From: Oceanobacillus manasiensis | Lineage (GTDB): Bacteria > Bacillota > Bacilli > Bacillales > Amphibacillaceae | Assembly: GCF_000724085.1 (NCBI RefSeq) | Contig: NZ_CCDL010000002.1 | Coordinates: forward strand, 186,001 to 250,000 | DNA length: 64,000 nucleotides | Direction: 5' to 3' | Shown here: one piece after another, positions 21,358 through 31,114 of the stretch | Position numbering within the stretch: the first letter of the stretch is position 1 | How the letters are laid out: each line of letters starts with the position of its first letter | Translations under genes and position numbers: made by a program | The notes under the pieces: model-generated | Databases searched by the model: none | What the model saw: only the letters and a program-made list of their open reading frames with translations | Told to the model about the DNA's origin: nothing

Positions 21358-21640
21358 TTCCATAATACACGAATATTAGAACCGATGACGGAAAAAGTAG
21401 TGGAGTTCCACATAAACAAGAGAGAAAATGCCATAGGCTGAGAGCATTTTCACTTGATGGCTCAACGAAAGACACTCCCGAGGCTTTATGCTGATATGTA
21501 AGTATAAACGTTTTGCAGGCGTTAACTGTGAAGAGCGGGTGCAGCATAATTGCATCAACTAGGGTGGCAACGCGGGTAAACTCCCGTCCCTTATTTATAA
21601 GGGACGGGAGTTTTTTATGTTTTTTTAGAAGATACGCGAG
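21358..21640 (+). promoter_or_regulatory. T-box riboswitch leader of hisS-aspS
   Basis: A tRNA-sensing leader that raises transcription of the synthetase operon when uncharged tRNA binds. Stem I is recognisable, with AGTA of the loop-E motif near 21394, the AAAATGC/GCATTTT stem and the specifier segment GAAAGACAC at 21467-21475. The T-box core AGGGTGGCAACGCGGG is at 21561-21576. The terminator has perfect ten-base arms at 21581-21590 and 21601-21610 and a six-T run. The specifier holds overlapping GAC (Asp) and CAC (His) codons, matching the two genes downstream. Confidence 0.92.
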
Positions 21641-21695
21641 CTTCACAGAAAAATAATAGTGTTTTATTAAATGATCTTATATAGGAGGATTAGCA

Positions 21696-22985
21696 ATGAA
21701 TATGAAGGCTCCAAGAGGTACCGTGGACTTACTTCCAGAAAATACGAGGAAATGGCAGTATGCCGAGAAGAAAATAAAAGATATTTGTGATCGTTACAAT
21801 TTTAACGAAATCCGAACACCAGTTTTTGAGCACACCGAAGTATTTCAACGCGGTGTAGGCGATTCTACAGACATTGTCCAAAAGGAAATGTATACCTTTG
21901 AAGATAGAGGAGGTCGGAGTCTAACCCTCAGACCAGAAGGGACAGCATCTGTTGCCCGTGCATATGTGGAAAACAAATTATTTGGTAATCCTATCCAGCC
22001 AACAAAACTATATTATTTCGCGCCAATGTTCCGTTACGAACGCCCACAAAAAGGAAGAATGCGTCAATTAAACCAGTTCGGGGTAGAGGTGCTTGGAAGT
22101 GCTGATCCTGCAGTGGATGCAGAGGTGATTGATTTGGCCATGACTTGTTATAAAGAAGTCGGATTGAGTTCCCTGAAATTAGTCATAAATTCACTCGGTG
22201 ATAGTGAAAGCAGAGACAACCACCGTAACGCGCTAGTAGAACACTTCACACCTGTAAAGAATGAACTATGTGAAGATTGCCAAACAAGACTGAAACAAAA
22301 TCCACTAAGGATTTTAGATTGTAAAAAAGACAGGGAACACCCTGCGATGAAAAATGCTCCATCTATCTTAGACTACTTAAATGATGAATCAAGGGAATAC
22401 TTTGAACAGGTTAAAAGCTATTTAACTATGATGGACATTGAGTATGAAGTTGATAAAAATCTTGTTAGAGGACTTGATTATTATAATCACACAGCTTTCG
22501 AAATCATGAGTGAAGCGGAGGGCTTTGGTGCAATTACAACTTTAGCGGGTGGCGGCAGATATAATGGCCTTGTTGAAGAACTAGGCGGTCCTGACACACC
22601 GGGAATTGGCTTTGGAATGGGATTTGAACGCCTTCTAATGGCACTTGAAGCTGAAGGTAAGCAAGTCGCAATAGAGGAGCAATTAGATTGTTATGTTGTC
22701 GCTTTGGGCGAACAAGCTGAAAAAGAGTCTGTAAGAATTCTTCATGAACTTCGAGCTGTTGGAATCAAAGCAGAAAAGGATTACCTCGGACGTAAAATGA
22801 AGGCGCAATTTAAATCTGCTGACCGCTTTAACAGTAGCTATGTGCTAGTGCTAGGAGATGGGGAGTTAGAGAAGCAGATGATAAATGTTAAAAACCTGGA
22901 GACAGGCGATCAAATAGAAGTCAAGCTACAAGAAGTTGTTTCATACATGAAAGAAACGTTGCAGGGAGGCACAGGAAATGAGTGA
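21696..22985 (+). CDS. hisS: Histidyl-tRNA synthetase
   Basis: A class II aminoacyl-tRNA synthetase of 429 residues. Motif 1 (about 45-75), motif 2 with [18 protein letters not shown] near 112, the histidine motif [14 protein letters not shown] near 257, motif 3 [13 protein letters not shown] near 308 and the C-terminal anticodon-binding domain (about 330-420) are all visible. AGGAGG at 21682-21687 sets the ATG. It overlaps aspS by eight bases. Expression is controlled by the T-box leader. Confidence 0.97.
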   Translation: MNMKAPRGTVDLLPENTRKWQYAEKKIKDICDRYNFNEIRTPVFEHTEVFQRGVGDSTDIVQKEMYTFEDRGGRSLTLRPEGTASVARAYVENKLFGNPIQPTKLYYFAPMFRYERPQKGRMRQLNQFGVEVLGSADPAVDAEVIDLAMTCYKEVGLSSLKLVINSLGDSESRDNHRNALVEHFTPVKNELCEDCQTRLKQNPLRILDCKKDREHPAMKNAPSILDYLNDESREYFEQVKSYLTMMDIEYEVDKNLVRGLDYYNHTAFEIMSEAEGFGAITTLAGGGRYNGLVEELGGPDTPGIGFGMGFERLLMALEAEGKQVAIEEQLDCYVVALGEQAEKESVRILHELRAVGIKAEKDYLGRKMKAQFKSADRFNSSYVLVLGDGELEKQMINVKNLETGDQIEVKLQEVVSYMKETLQGGTGNE

Positions 22986-24753
22986 AAGAGTTTATGCAGG
23001 AACGCTACGCGATGCTCATATTGAGCAATCCGTATTACTAAAAGGTTGGGTACAGAAAAGACGGGATCTTGGAGGCCTCATTTTTATTGATCTTCGTGAT
23101 AAGTCAGGACTCGTACAAGTTGTTTTTAATCCAGATATTTCAAAGAATGCATTGGAGACTGCCGAGGCAGTAAGAACGGAATACGTAGTTGAAATAAAAG
23201 GAAATGTAGTAAAAAGAGACCCATCCACGGTAAACCCGAATATGAACACTGGAACAATCGAAGTACTTGCAAATGAACTAACTATTATTAATAAAGCAAA
23301 AACACCTCCTTTTGTTATCCAGGATGAAACAGATGTATCAGAGGATTTGCGATTGAAGTATCGTTACATGGATCTGCGCAGAGGGCCACTTCAAGAAACA
23401 TTTAAGCTGCGTCATAAAACAACACAGGCAGTGAGAAATTATTTAAATAACAATGATTTTCTTGAGATGGAAACACCGATTTTAACAAAAAGCACACCAG
23501 AAGGAGCAAGAGACTATCTTGTGCCAAGCAGGGTTCATGCAGGAGAATTTTATGCTTTACCCCAATCTCCCCAATTGTTTAAGCAGTTAATTATGATGGG
23601 TGGATTTGAAAAGTATTACCAAATTGCACGCTGTTTTCGGGATGAAGATCTAAGAGCAGACCGTCAACCAGAGTTCACACAGATTGATATTGAAACATCC
23701 TTTATGACAAGTGATGACATTATGGCTATGACAGAGGAAATGATGAAACAGGTCATGAAAGAAGTCAAGGACCTTGATATCTCTCTACCACTTCCAAGAA
23801 TGCCATATAATGAAGCGATGGCTAGGTATGGATCTGATAAACCAGATTCACGCTTTGGAATGGAACTTACACATGTGACAGATGTGTTAGCAAACTCTGA
23901 CTTTAAAGTGTTTAAAAGTGCTATCGAATCTGGTGGGAAAGTTTGTCTGTTAAACGTAAAAGGGCAGGCAGCTAATTATTCAAGAAAAGATATTGATAAA
24001 CTAACAGAATTTGTTAAGGTGTATGGTGCAAAAGGAATGGCCTGGCTGAAAGCAGAAGATAATGCATTAAAAGGACCAATTGCTAAGTTTTTAACTGAAA
24101 ATGAAGTAGAAGGGCTTAAAAAGGCGGCAGAGGTTGAAGATGGAGATTTACTTCTATTCGGATCTGATAAAACCAGTATCGTATACGACAGTCTTGGTGC
24201 TCTACGCTTAAAACTTGGAAAAGATCTCGATCTTATTGACAATCGTTTATTTAACTTCCTATGGGTAACAGATTGGCCACTGCTTGAGTATGATGAAGAG
24301 CTTGGTAGATATTTCGCTGCACATCATCCATTCACCTCACCTGTTGAGGAAGATGCTTCCTTGCTGGAGACAGACCCAGGAAATGTCCGGGCCAATGCTT
24401 ATGATCTTGTATTGAACGGTTATGAGCTTGGAGGTGGATCCGTTCGTATTCATAAAAAGGAACAACAACAGCAAATGTTTCGTGTCTTAGGTTTTACTGA
24501 GGAAGAAGCAAATGAACAATTTGGTTTCTTAATGGAGGCACTGGAATATGGTGCACCTCCACATGGTGGTGTGGCACTAGGATTGGATAGAATTATAATG
24601 CTATTGGCAGGAAGAACGAATTTACGGGACACCATCCTGTTTCCGAAAACAGCTTCTGCATCTGACTTACTTACAGAAGCACCTAGTCGAGTAAGCCATG
24701 TGCAGTTAGATGAGCTTTCAATTGGATTAACTGAAAAAGCAACTACAGAATAA
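22978..24753 (+). CDS. aspS: Aspartyl-tRNA synthetase
   Basis: A class II synthetase of 591 residues, full length for the bacterial type. It has an N-terminal OB-fold anticodon domain (about 1-105), motif 1 [21 protein letters not shown] near 160, motif 2 [19 protein letters not shown] near 217, the bacterial GAD insertion (about 290-420) and motif 3 [15 protein letters not shown] near 530. The ATG lies inside the hisS 3' end with GGAGG at 22965-22969 upstream, indicating translational coupling. Confidence 0.97.
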   Translation: MSERVYAGTLRDAHIEQSVLLKGWVQKRRDLGGLIFIDLRDKSGLVQVVFNPDISKNALETAEAVRTEYVVEIKGNVVKRDPSTVNPNMNTGTIEVLANELTIINKAKTPPFVIQDETDVSEDLRLKYRYMDLRRGPLQETFKLRHKTTQAVRNYLNNNDFLEMETPILTKSTPEGARDYLVPSRVHAGEFYALPQSPQLFKQLIMMGGFEKYYQIARCFRDEDLRADRQPEFTQIDIETSFMTSDDIMAMTEEMMKQVMKEVKDLDISLPLPRMPYNEAMARYGSDKPDSRFGMELTHVTDVLANSDFKVFKSAIESGGKVCLLNVKGQAANYSRKDIDKLTEFVKVYGAKGMAWLKAEDNALKGPIAKFLTENEVEGLKKAAEVEDGDLLLFGSDKTSIVYDSLGALRLKLGKDLDLIDNRLFNFLWVTDWPLLEYDEELGRYFAAHHPFTSPVEEDASLLETDPGNVRANAYDLVLNGYELGGGSVRIHKKEQQQQMFRVLGFTEEEANEQFGFLMEALEYGAPPHGGVALGLDRIIMLLAGRTNLRDTILFPKTASASDLLTEAPSRVSHVQLDELSIGLTEKATTE

Positions 24754-24781
24754 GTGTAAGATCTAAAACAATATAATTCCG

Positions 24782-24810
24782 TTGAAAAGCAATGGGATGT
24801 ATGTTAAGAT
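24782..24810 (+). promoter_or_regulatory. Promoter of the 6S RNA gene
   Basis: TTGAAA at 24782-24787 is followed by a 17-base spacer and TAAGAT at 24805-24810, with TG one base before it (extended -10). It is placed about 25 bases before the predicted mature 6S RNA end. Confidence 0.6.
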
Positions 24811-24833
24811 AAATTTACAATTGAATGAAGCGA

Positions 24834-25022
24834 ATAATCCTGATGTGTTCGTCTGAATAAAGTGTTTGACCGAACAACTGATTATTTGGGAGCTTGTTTT
24901 CGTTTCTGTATTGCGTGCATGCCTCCCTTTTGTGGCGAGGAAGCATAACACATGCAGAACAGAGCACCCACCTGCCATGAGCGGGATCAAAACTTGTTAC
25001 CGGACGGCACAATCGGGATTAC
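24834..25022 (+). ncRNA. ssrS: 6S RNA (bsrA/ssrS)
   Basis: 6S RNA binds housekeeping RNA polymerase by imitating an open promoter. The ends pair: AATCCTGATGTG at 24836-24847 against CACAATCGGGATT at 25008-25020, with one wobble and one bulge. The roughly 187-nt length, the central open region and the terminator right behind it suit 6S RNA. In B. subtilis the bsrA gene lies just after aspS, the same position. I assign it from structure and synteny without a covariance search. No tcdA gene follows, unlike in B. subtilis. Confidence 0.8.
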
Positions 25023-25027
25023 ATAAA

Positions 25028-25066
25028 TAAACCCCCTGTAGATTTTCTACAGGGGGTTTCGTTTTT
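25028..25066 (+). terminator. Terminator after 6S RNA
   Basis: AACCCCCTGTAGA pairs perfectly with TCTACAGGGGGTT around a TTT loop, followed by TCGTTTTTC. Confidence 0.9.
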
Positions 25067-25071
25067 CATCA

Positions 25072-25249
25072 TATCATTCTATGAGGGGATCAGCAGTGTC
25101 CACTCTCATAGCCTAGAAACGATGCGACTTCTCAAAACGCCCAACGATAAAGAAGACTTTTCGACTGGTGAAATAGAGGTCTAGTCTCCCTTTATCCTAG
25201 TTGATTCGTTCCACTTGCTACGCTTCTAAACTGCCGCTTACTCTATTTA
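25072..25249. other. Non-coding segment after 6S RNA
   Basis: About 180 bases without a credible gene. It holds a hairpin-forming pair, CTATGAG (25079) and CTCATAG (25105), and GC-richer stretches than its surroundings. It may be a degraded intergenic repeat and carries the 3' end of the leftward rsfA transcript. Confidence 0.4.
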
Positions 25250-25912
25250 TTAATTTCCTTGCGCAAGCTGCTGGAGGTTTCCATTTTTGTCCATCCGGAA
25301 TGTGGGGGAAGATGACACTCCGCTTTCCTCCAAGACAGTCATTTTTCTGGCCCTATCCATAATCTGGATAAACACCTGGTAATCCTCTTGAACTGTTGCT
25401 AGCTGACTTTCTGTTTGTTTTAATTGCTGACTTAATTCTTTTACTTCTTCTTTTAGTTTCGTATTCTCTTGTTGCATTTGTGCAAGAGAAGCTTTTGATT
25501 GATTAGAAGCATAGTAGTCTTTTTTTACATCTTTTAAAAAGCGTATCACAGTATCCATTGTGATTGGCGCATTTTCAACTACTGATGGTGTTTGCTCTAG
25601 AGGTTGGTAGTCACTCTCGGTTGAGGGTGCAGTGATCTGTGCAACGGGTTTAATAACACGTGTAGAATGCCCAGCCAATGCACGTTTCTTCTCTTTTCTC
25701 TGTCTTTTTGCCAGATCAATAGCATTGTCATACTTTGTACGAACCTCTGCATTCCAGCGAAATCCACATGCAGCTGAAGTGCGGTTTAATTTGTCCCCAA
25801 CCTCTTCAAAAGCATTTAATTGGGTGCTACCTTCTCTAATATGACGCAAAACAGTCTCTGCTAACAATAAGTCATCCTCATGTGACCAAGCATCTTGTCT
25901 TACCTTAACCAT
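25250..25912 (-). CDS. rsfA: RsfA-family sporulation transcription regulator
   Basis: A 220-residue protein of the RsfA family. In B. subtilis RsfA is a prespore regulator that tunes sigma-F dependent genes. The N terminus (about 1-60) is a Myb/SANT-like DNA-binding domain with VRQDAWSHEDDLLLAETVL and NRTSAACGFRWNAEV. A basic linker follows, and residues about 135-185 form a long Gln/Glu-rich coiled coil. ATG at 25912 is chosen over the in-frame ATG at 25930, because the longer start includes the Shine-Dalgarno AAGGAG itself. Paralogues of this family are common, so exact orthology is less sure. Confidence 0.8.
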   Translation of the reverse strand: MVKVRQDAWSHEDDLLLAETVLRHIREGSTQLNAFEEVGDKLNRTSAACGFRWNAEVRTKYDNAIDLAKRQRKEKKRALAGHSTRVIKPVAQITAPSTESDYQPLEQTPSVVENAPITMDTVIRFLKDVKKDYYASNQSKASLAQMQQENTKLKEEVKELSQQLKQTESQLATVQEDYQVFIQIMDRARKMTVLEESGVSSSPTFRMDKNGNLQQLAQGN

Positions 25913-26126
25913 TTGGTTCAACTCCTTCATCGATAAAAATAATCATAGATTTCTTGTTTTATAATGTTAGCTTTACCGATAAGGAGTATTTTTATACCTT
26001 TATTATGAGTACTAATCTAAATAATGTAAGCTTTTAAACAACATTTTTTCTATTCGTGGCCTCTATTGCAGAGAGGAGAAAACAGGTAGAACACTATAAA
26101 AGCTACTTGAAAGCAATAGAAGTTTC

Positions 26127-27401
26127 TTATTTTTTCTCGCTTTGAAGTTTCTCATGAACTTGTTTCATGGCCGCCTCGAATTTTCCTGTAGATTTCGGAT
26201 GATAGTAGTGTTTGTTTTTAATAGAATCTGGTAAGTATTGCTGGTCTACCCAAGCTTGTTCATAATTATGAGGATACTTATAATCAATCCCACGTCCAAT
26301 CTTGTTAGCCCCCTGATAATGTGAATCTTTTAAATGTGCTGGGATTTCTCCGCTTTTTCCTGCATGAATATCGGCAAGTGCTTCATCCAACGCTTTATAA
26401 GCTGTGTTCGATTTGGGGGAAAGACATAATTCTACTATAGCAACTGACAAGGGAATACGAGCTTCTGGGAAGCCTAAACGCTCTGCTGCCTGTACTGCTG
26501 CGATTGCACGCGGACCAGCTTGTGGATTGGCAAGACCGATATCTTCATAGGCAGTCACAATCATTCTACGTGCAATACTGTCAAGATCTCCTGCTTCAAT
26601 TAACCTACCTAAATAATGGAGCGCCGCATCGACATCACTACCACGTATTGATTTTTGAAATGCTGAGAGCACGTCATAATGGGCGTCACCACCTTTATCA
26701 TGAGAAAAACTTTTCTTCTGCATACACTCTTCCGCTATATTTAAGTCAATTGCGATTTGCCCGTCGCTGTTTGCAGGAGTGGAAGCAACAGCGAGTTCAA
26801 GGCCATTTAACGCTGAACGCATATCTCCATTAGCACTCCCGGAGAAATGACTTAATGCCTCATCTGTTAGCTCTATTGATAGGTCACCAAAGCCTTCCTG
26901 GTCATCTTGAATTGCTCTCATGATGGCTACCTTGACGTGGTCCTGGGATAACCGATGAAGCTCGAATAAATGACACCTACTCCTGATCGCTGGATTAATC
27001 GAATGGTAGGGATTGCTCGTTGTGCAGCCAATCAGTGTAATCAAATTACTTTCTAGGTGAGGAAGTAGAAAGTCCTGTTTGGCCTTATCCAATCGATGTA
27101 CTTCATCTAAAATTAAGACAAGCTGACCACGCATTTTTGCTTCTTCTACAGCAATTTCCATATCTTTCTTCTTATCTGTCACAGCGTTAAGTTTTTTTAC
27201 AGGTAATCCAAGGCTTTTAGCAAGAGCCTGGGCCATAGAAGTTTTTCCAGTACCGGGTGGGCCAAATAATATCATGGATGCTAATCGGTTAGCTTCTACC
27301 ATTCTAAAAATTATTTTTCCTTCTCCTACCAAATGCTCTTGTCCAATTATTTCATAAATGTTTGCAGGCCTCATCCGATAGGCAAGTGGTTTCTGTTTCA
27401 T
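26127..27401 (-). CDS. rarA: Replication-associated recombination protein A (RarA/MgsA)
   Basis: A 424-residue AAA+ ATPase of the clamp-loader branch, acting at stalled replication forks. Walker A GPPGTGKTS is near residue 47, Walker B LILDEVHRLDKA near 95, sensor 1 GCTTSNP near 124, then the arginine finger RSRCHLFEL and the C-terminal tetramerisation region with YEDIGLANPQA and GIDYKYPHNYEQAWV. Length is standard. It is transcribed divergently from cymR across 237 bases. B. subtilis has yrvN next to cymR in the same way. Confidence 0.95.
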   Translation of the reverse strand: MKQKPLAYRMRPANIYEIIGQEHLVGEGKIIFRMVEANRLASMILFGPPGTGKTSMAQALAKSLGLPVKKLNAVTDKKKDMEIAVEEAKMRGQLVLILDEVHRLDKAKQDFLLPHLESNLITLIGCTTSNPYHSINPAIRSRCHLFELHRLSQDHVKVAIMRAIQDDQEGFGDLSIELTDEALSHFSGSANGDMRSALNGLELAVASTPANSDGQIAIDLNIAEECMQKKSFSHDKGGDAHYDVLSAFQKSIRGSDVDAALHYLGRLIEAGDLDSIARRMIVTAYEDIGLANPQAGPRAIAAVQAAERLGFPEARIPLSVAIVELCLSPKSNTAYKALDEALADIHAGKSGEIPAHLKDSHYQGANKIGRGIDYKYPHNYEQAWVDQQYLPDSIKNKHYYHPKSTGKFEAAMKQVHEKLQSEKK

Positions 27402-27638
27402 TTATACCGCCCTCTATAGTAAAATAGTAAATTCTTCTCAAAAAAGCTACATATTCTATTGCTTTATTCTACCTCAGTAGACCAGTCAGACACCTACCGG
27501 TTAAAGTGTTACATGAGTAATAGATATGTCTAATCTTAGCTTAAGCATGATGCCGATAAAATGCAAGAAAGACAAGATTCGTGCTATACTATCATGTATA
27601 AATAGGATAGCATTGTACTTAAAATAGAGGTGTAACAA

Positions 27639-28058
27639 GTGAAGATATCAACTAAAGGAAGATATGGTCTAACCATTATGATTGATTTAGCTAAAAAGCA
27701 CGGTAATGGGCCGACCTCATTAAAAAATATTGCAAAAGAAAATGATTTATCAGAGCACTATTTGGAGCAGTTAGCATCCCCCTTAAGAAACGCGGGGCTT
27801 ATTAAAAGCATTCGAGGTGCATATGGAGGATATATCCTGGCAAAGGAACCAAACACTATTAATGCAGGAGACATCATCCGAGTTTTAGAAGGGCCAATCA
27901 CCCCAGTAGAAGGCATTGAAGACGAGGAGCCTGCAAAGCAAGCACTGTGGATGCGAATTAGAGATGCAGTGAAAGATGTTTTGGATACTACAACACTAGA
28001 GGATTTGGCGAACCATAATGGGGAGCAGCCTGAAGAAGGCTACATGTTTTATATATAA
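27639..28058 (+). CDS. cymR: Rrf2-family cysteine metabolism repressor CymR
   Basis: A 139-residue winged-helix regulator. CymR, with CysK as co-repressor, represses sulfur uptake and cysteine synthesis genes in Bacillales. MKISTKGRYGLTIMIDLA, the helix-turn-helix around LKNIAKENDLSEHYLEQL and SIRGAYGGYILAKEP are typical. It lacks the Fe-S cysteine cluster of IscR, in line with CymR. The start is GTG at 27639 with AGAGGTG upstream. The next gene, a cysteine desulfurase, is its usual neighbour. Confidence 0.92.
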   Translation: MKISTKGRYGLTIMIDLAKKHGNGPTSLKNIAKENDLSEHYLEQLASPLRNAGLIKSIRGAYGGYILAKEPNTINAGDIIRVLEGPITPVEGIEDEEPAKQALWMRIRDAVKDVLDTTTLEDLANHNGEQPEEGYMFYI

Positions 28059-28146
28059 GGTGAAACTTCAGTTGGTGCGGGTATTACTCTCTCACCATCT
28101 GTTAGGTGAACCAATTTGAGATAAATTGTTGGAAGGATCGATTACA

Positions 28147-29289
28147 ATGGAACAAATTTATTTGGATCACGCTGCCACAAGCCCGATGCACGAAGATGTA
28201 ATTGCTGCTATGAATCCGATATATACAGATGTTTTTGGTAACCCGTCCAGTGTTCATTCGTTTGGCAGAAAAGCGAGACAGCAACTGGATGAAGCAAGAA
28301 GGGTATTAGCAGGAAGCATCCATGCTAATGAAAAAGAACTCACTTTTACAAGTGGTGGTACAGAGGCAGATAATATGGCTTTAATTGGGACGGCCTTAGC
28401 TAACCAGCATAAAGGAAAACATATTATCACGGTAAGCCAGGAACATCATGCAACATTGCATACTGCAAATAAACTGGAGCAAATGGGGTTTGAAGTTACC
28501 TATTTACCGATTTATGAGGACGGTAAAATAGCTGTTGAGGATTTACGTTCCTCTCTTCGTGAGGATACGATTCTAGTGTCTATTATGTTTGTAAATAATG
28601 AGACGGGAATTATACAGCCAATTGAAGAAGCCGCAAAACTAGTGAGCCAACATCAGGCATACTTTCATACAGATGCAGTCCAAGCATATGGACTACTGGA
28701 CTTGAATGTAAAGGAAATGAGCATTGATATGCTCACCGTTTCTTCCCATAAAATAAATGGCCCTAAAGGAATCGCCTTTCTTTATGTGAAGGAAGGTATT
28801 GCAATACAGGCATTGCAATTTGGTGGAGAACAGGAACGGAAACGTCGTCCAGGAACAGAAAATGTTCCGGCTATTGTTGGCTTTAAACGAGCAGTTGAAA
28901 TAGCTATGGAGAAACGGCAGGAGAGAAATAAACTTTATCGAAGCTTTAAGGATCACTTCGTACAAACACTAAAAAATAATGAAATAGATTTTGCTATAAA
29001 TGGCGATCCGGAATCTGCGATTGCTTCTATTATAAATATTAGTTTTCCTGGAACCAATGTCGAAGCGCTTCTCACTAATTTTGATCTGAGCGGAATAGCT
29101 GCTTCAAGCGGCAGTGCTTGTACGGCAGGTTCAGTTGAGCCCTCCCACGTACTTAGTGCGATGTTTGGAGAAGGACATCCATGTACAACTAATTCTATAC
29201 GATTTAGCTTTGGCCTTGCGAATACAAAGGAAAATGTAGAAGAAGCTGCAGAAAGAGTGTCCAAAATAGTAAAACGGTTAGTTTCATAA
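28147..29289 (+). CDS. Cysteine desulfurase (YrvO/IscS-like)
   Basis: A 380-residue PLP enzyme that mobilises sulfur from cysteine. It begins MEQIYLDHAATSPMHEDV; HHATLHT is near residue 101, the PLP lysine is in SSHKINGPKG near 200, and the catalytic cysteine in SSGSACTAGS near 325. ATG at 28147 is preferred over the upstream TTG at 28126, matching the start of known homologues and the GGAAGGA at 28130. In B. subtilis YrvO passes sulfur directly to MnmA; here mnmA starts nine bases after the stop, which supports that pairing. Confidence 0.93.
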   Translation: MEQIYLDHAATSPMHEDVIAAMNPIYTDVFGNPSSVHSFGRKARQQLDEARRVLAGSIHANEKELTFTSGGTEADNMALIGTALANQHKGKHIITVSQEHHATLHTANKLEQMGFEVTYLPIYEDGKIAVEDLRSSLREDTILVSIMFVNNETGIIQPIEEAAKLVSQHQAYFHTDAVQAYGLLDLNVKEMSIDMLTVSSHKINGPKGIAFLYVKEGIAIQALQFGGEQERKRRPGTENVPAIVGFKRAVEIAMEKRQERNKLYRSFKDHFVQTLKNNEIDFAINGDPESAIASIINISFPGTNVEALLTNFDLSGIAASSGSACTAGSVEPSHVLSAMFGEGHPCTTNSIRFSFGLANTKENVEEAAERVSKIVKRLVS

Positions 29290-29298
29290 AAAGGATGA

Positions 29299-30417
<1,119 letters not shown>

Positions 30418-30432
30418 GTAAGGGGTTTTACG

Positions 30433-31095
30433 ATGGATAAAAATAAGCAGGCCATTGCTCATATGCAAGAGAATAAGTTTGAAGAGGCAGCCGCTCTTTT
30501 TACGGAAGTAATCGAAGAGAAGCCGAATGATCCTGTTGGATACATTAACTTTGGTAATTTACTATTGCACGTAAATGACCAAGAACGTGCCCAACGTTTT
30601 TTTGAAAAGGCCATCGAACTAGATGAGCAGGCTGCTACTGCTTACTATGGCTTAGGTAATTTATATGTTGAACAAGCTAATTACGGAAAAGCACAGGTGA
30701 ATTACCAAAAGGCTATTGAACTTGGTTTAGAAGAAGCAGACGTGTACTATATGCTTGGTATGACATTCTTGCAACAGGAGCACGATAAGCTAGCACTTCC
30801 TTATTTGCTTAGAGCGTCTGAACTGGCACCAGAGGATGAGGAAATTCTCTTTCAATACGGACTGGCACTAGCACAAAGTGATCACATCTCGGATGCTGGT
30901 TCGGTTTTCGGCAAAGTCATCCGTTTGAATGGTGCACATAGTGATGCACACTATAACCTTGGAGTTATTGCGCTATTTGAAGATAAGATAAATAAAGGGT
31001 TGGAGCATTTTGAACGTGCGCTTGAAGCTCAGCCGGATCATGTTCTGGCACAGAACGGAAAGAAAAACGCAGAACAGTTATTAAGTGAAATGTAA
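30433..31095 (+). CDS. TPR-repeat protein (YrrB-like)
   Basis: A 220-residue cytoplasmic protein almost wholly made of about six tetratricopeptide repeats, each with the usual Gly/Ala/Pro pattern, for example NFGNLLLHVNDQERAQRFFEKA and YNLGVIALFEDKINKGLEHFERA as successive units. Such repeats are protein-binding scaffolds. Its place between mnmA and recD2 matches B. subtilis yrrB. The partner is unknown. AAGGGG at 30420-30425 sets the ATG. Confidence 0.85.
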   Translation: MDKNKQAIAHMQENKFEEAAALFTEVIEEKPNDPVGYINFGNLLLHVNDQERAQRFFEKAIELDEQAATAYYGLGNLYVEQANYGKAQVNYQKAIELGLEEADVYYMLGMTFLQQEHDKLALPYLLRASELAPEDEEILFQYGLALAQSDHISDAGSVFGKVIRLNGAHSDAHYNLGVIALFEDKINKGLEHFERALEAQPDHVLAQNGKKNAEQLLSEM

Positions 31096-31114
31096 GATTG
31101 TGGGGTTGTGTTAA

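Noticed and set aside
21242-21646. 134-codon minus-strand frame across the T-box
   Set aside because: The stretch is explained by the T-box RNA and its promoter on the plus strand.
24763-25012. Minus-strand frames of 75 and 65 codons across the 6S region
   Set aside because: They have no ribosome binding sites and overlap the predicted 6S RNA.
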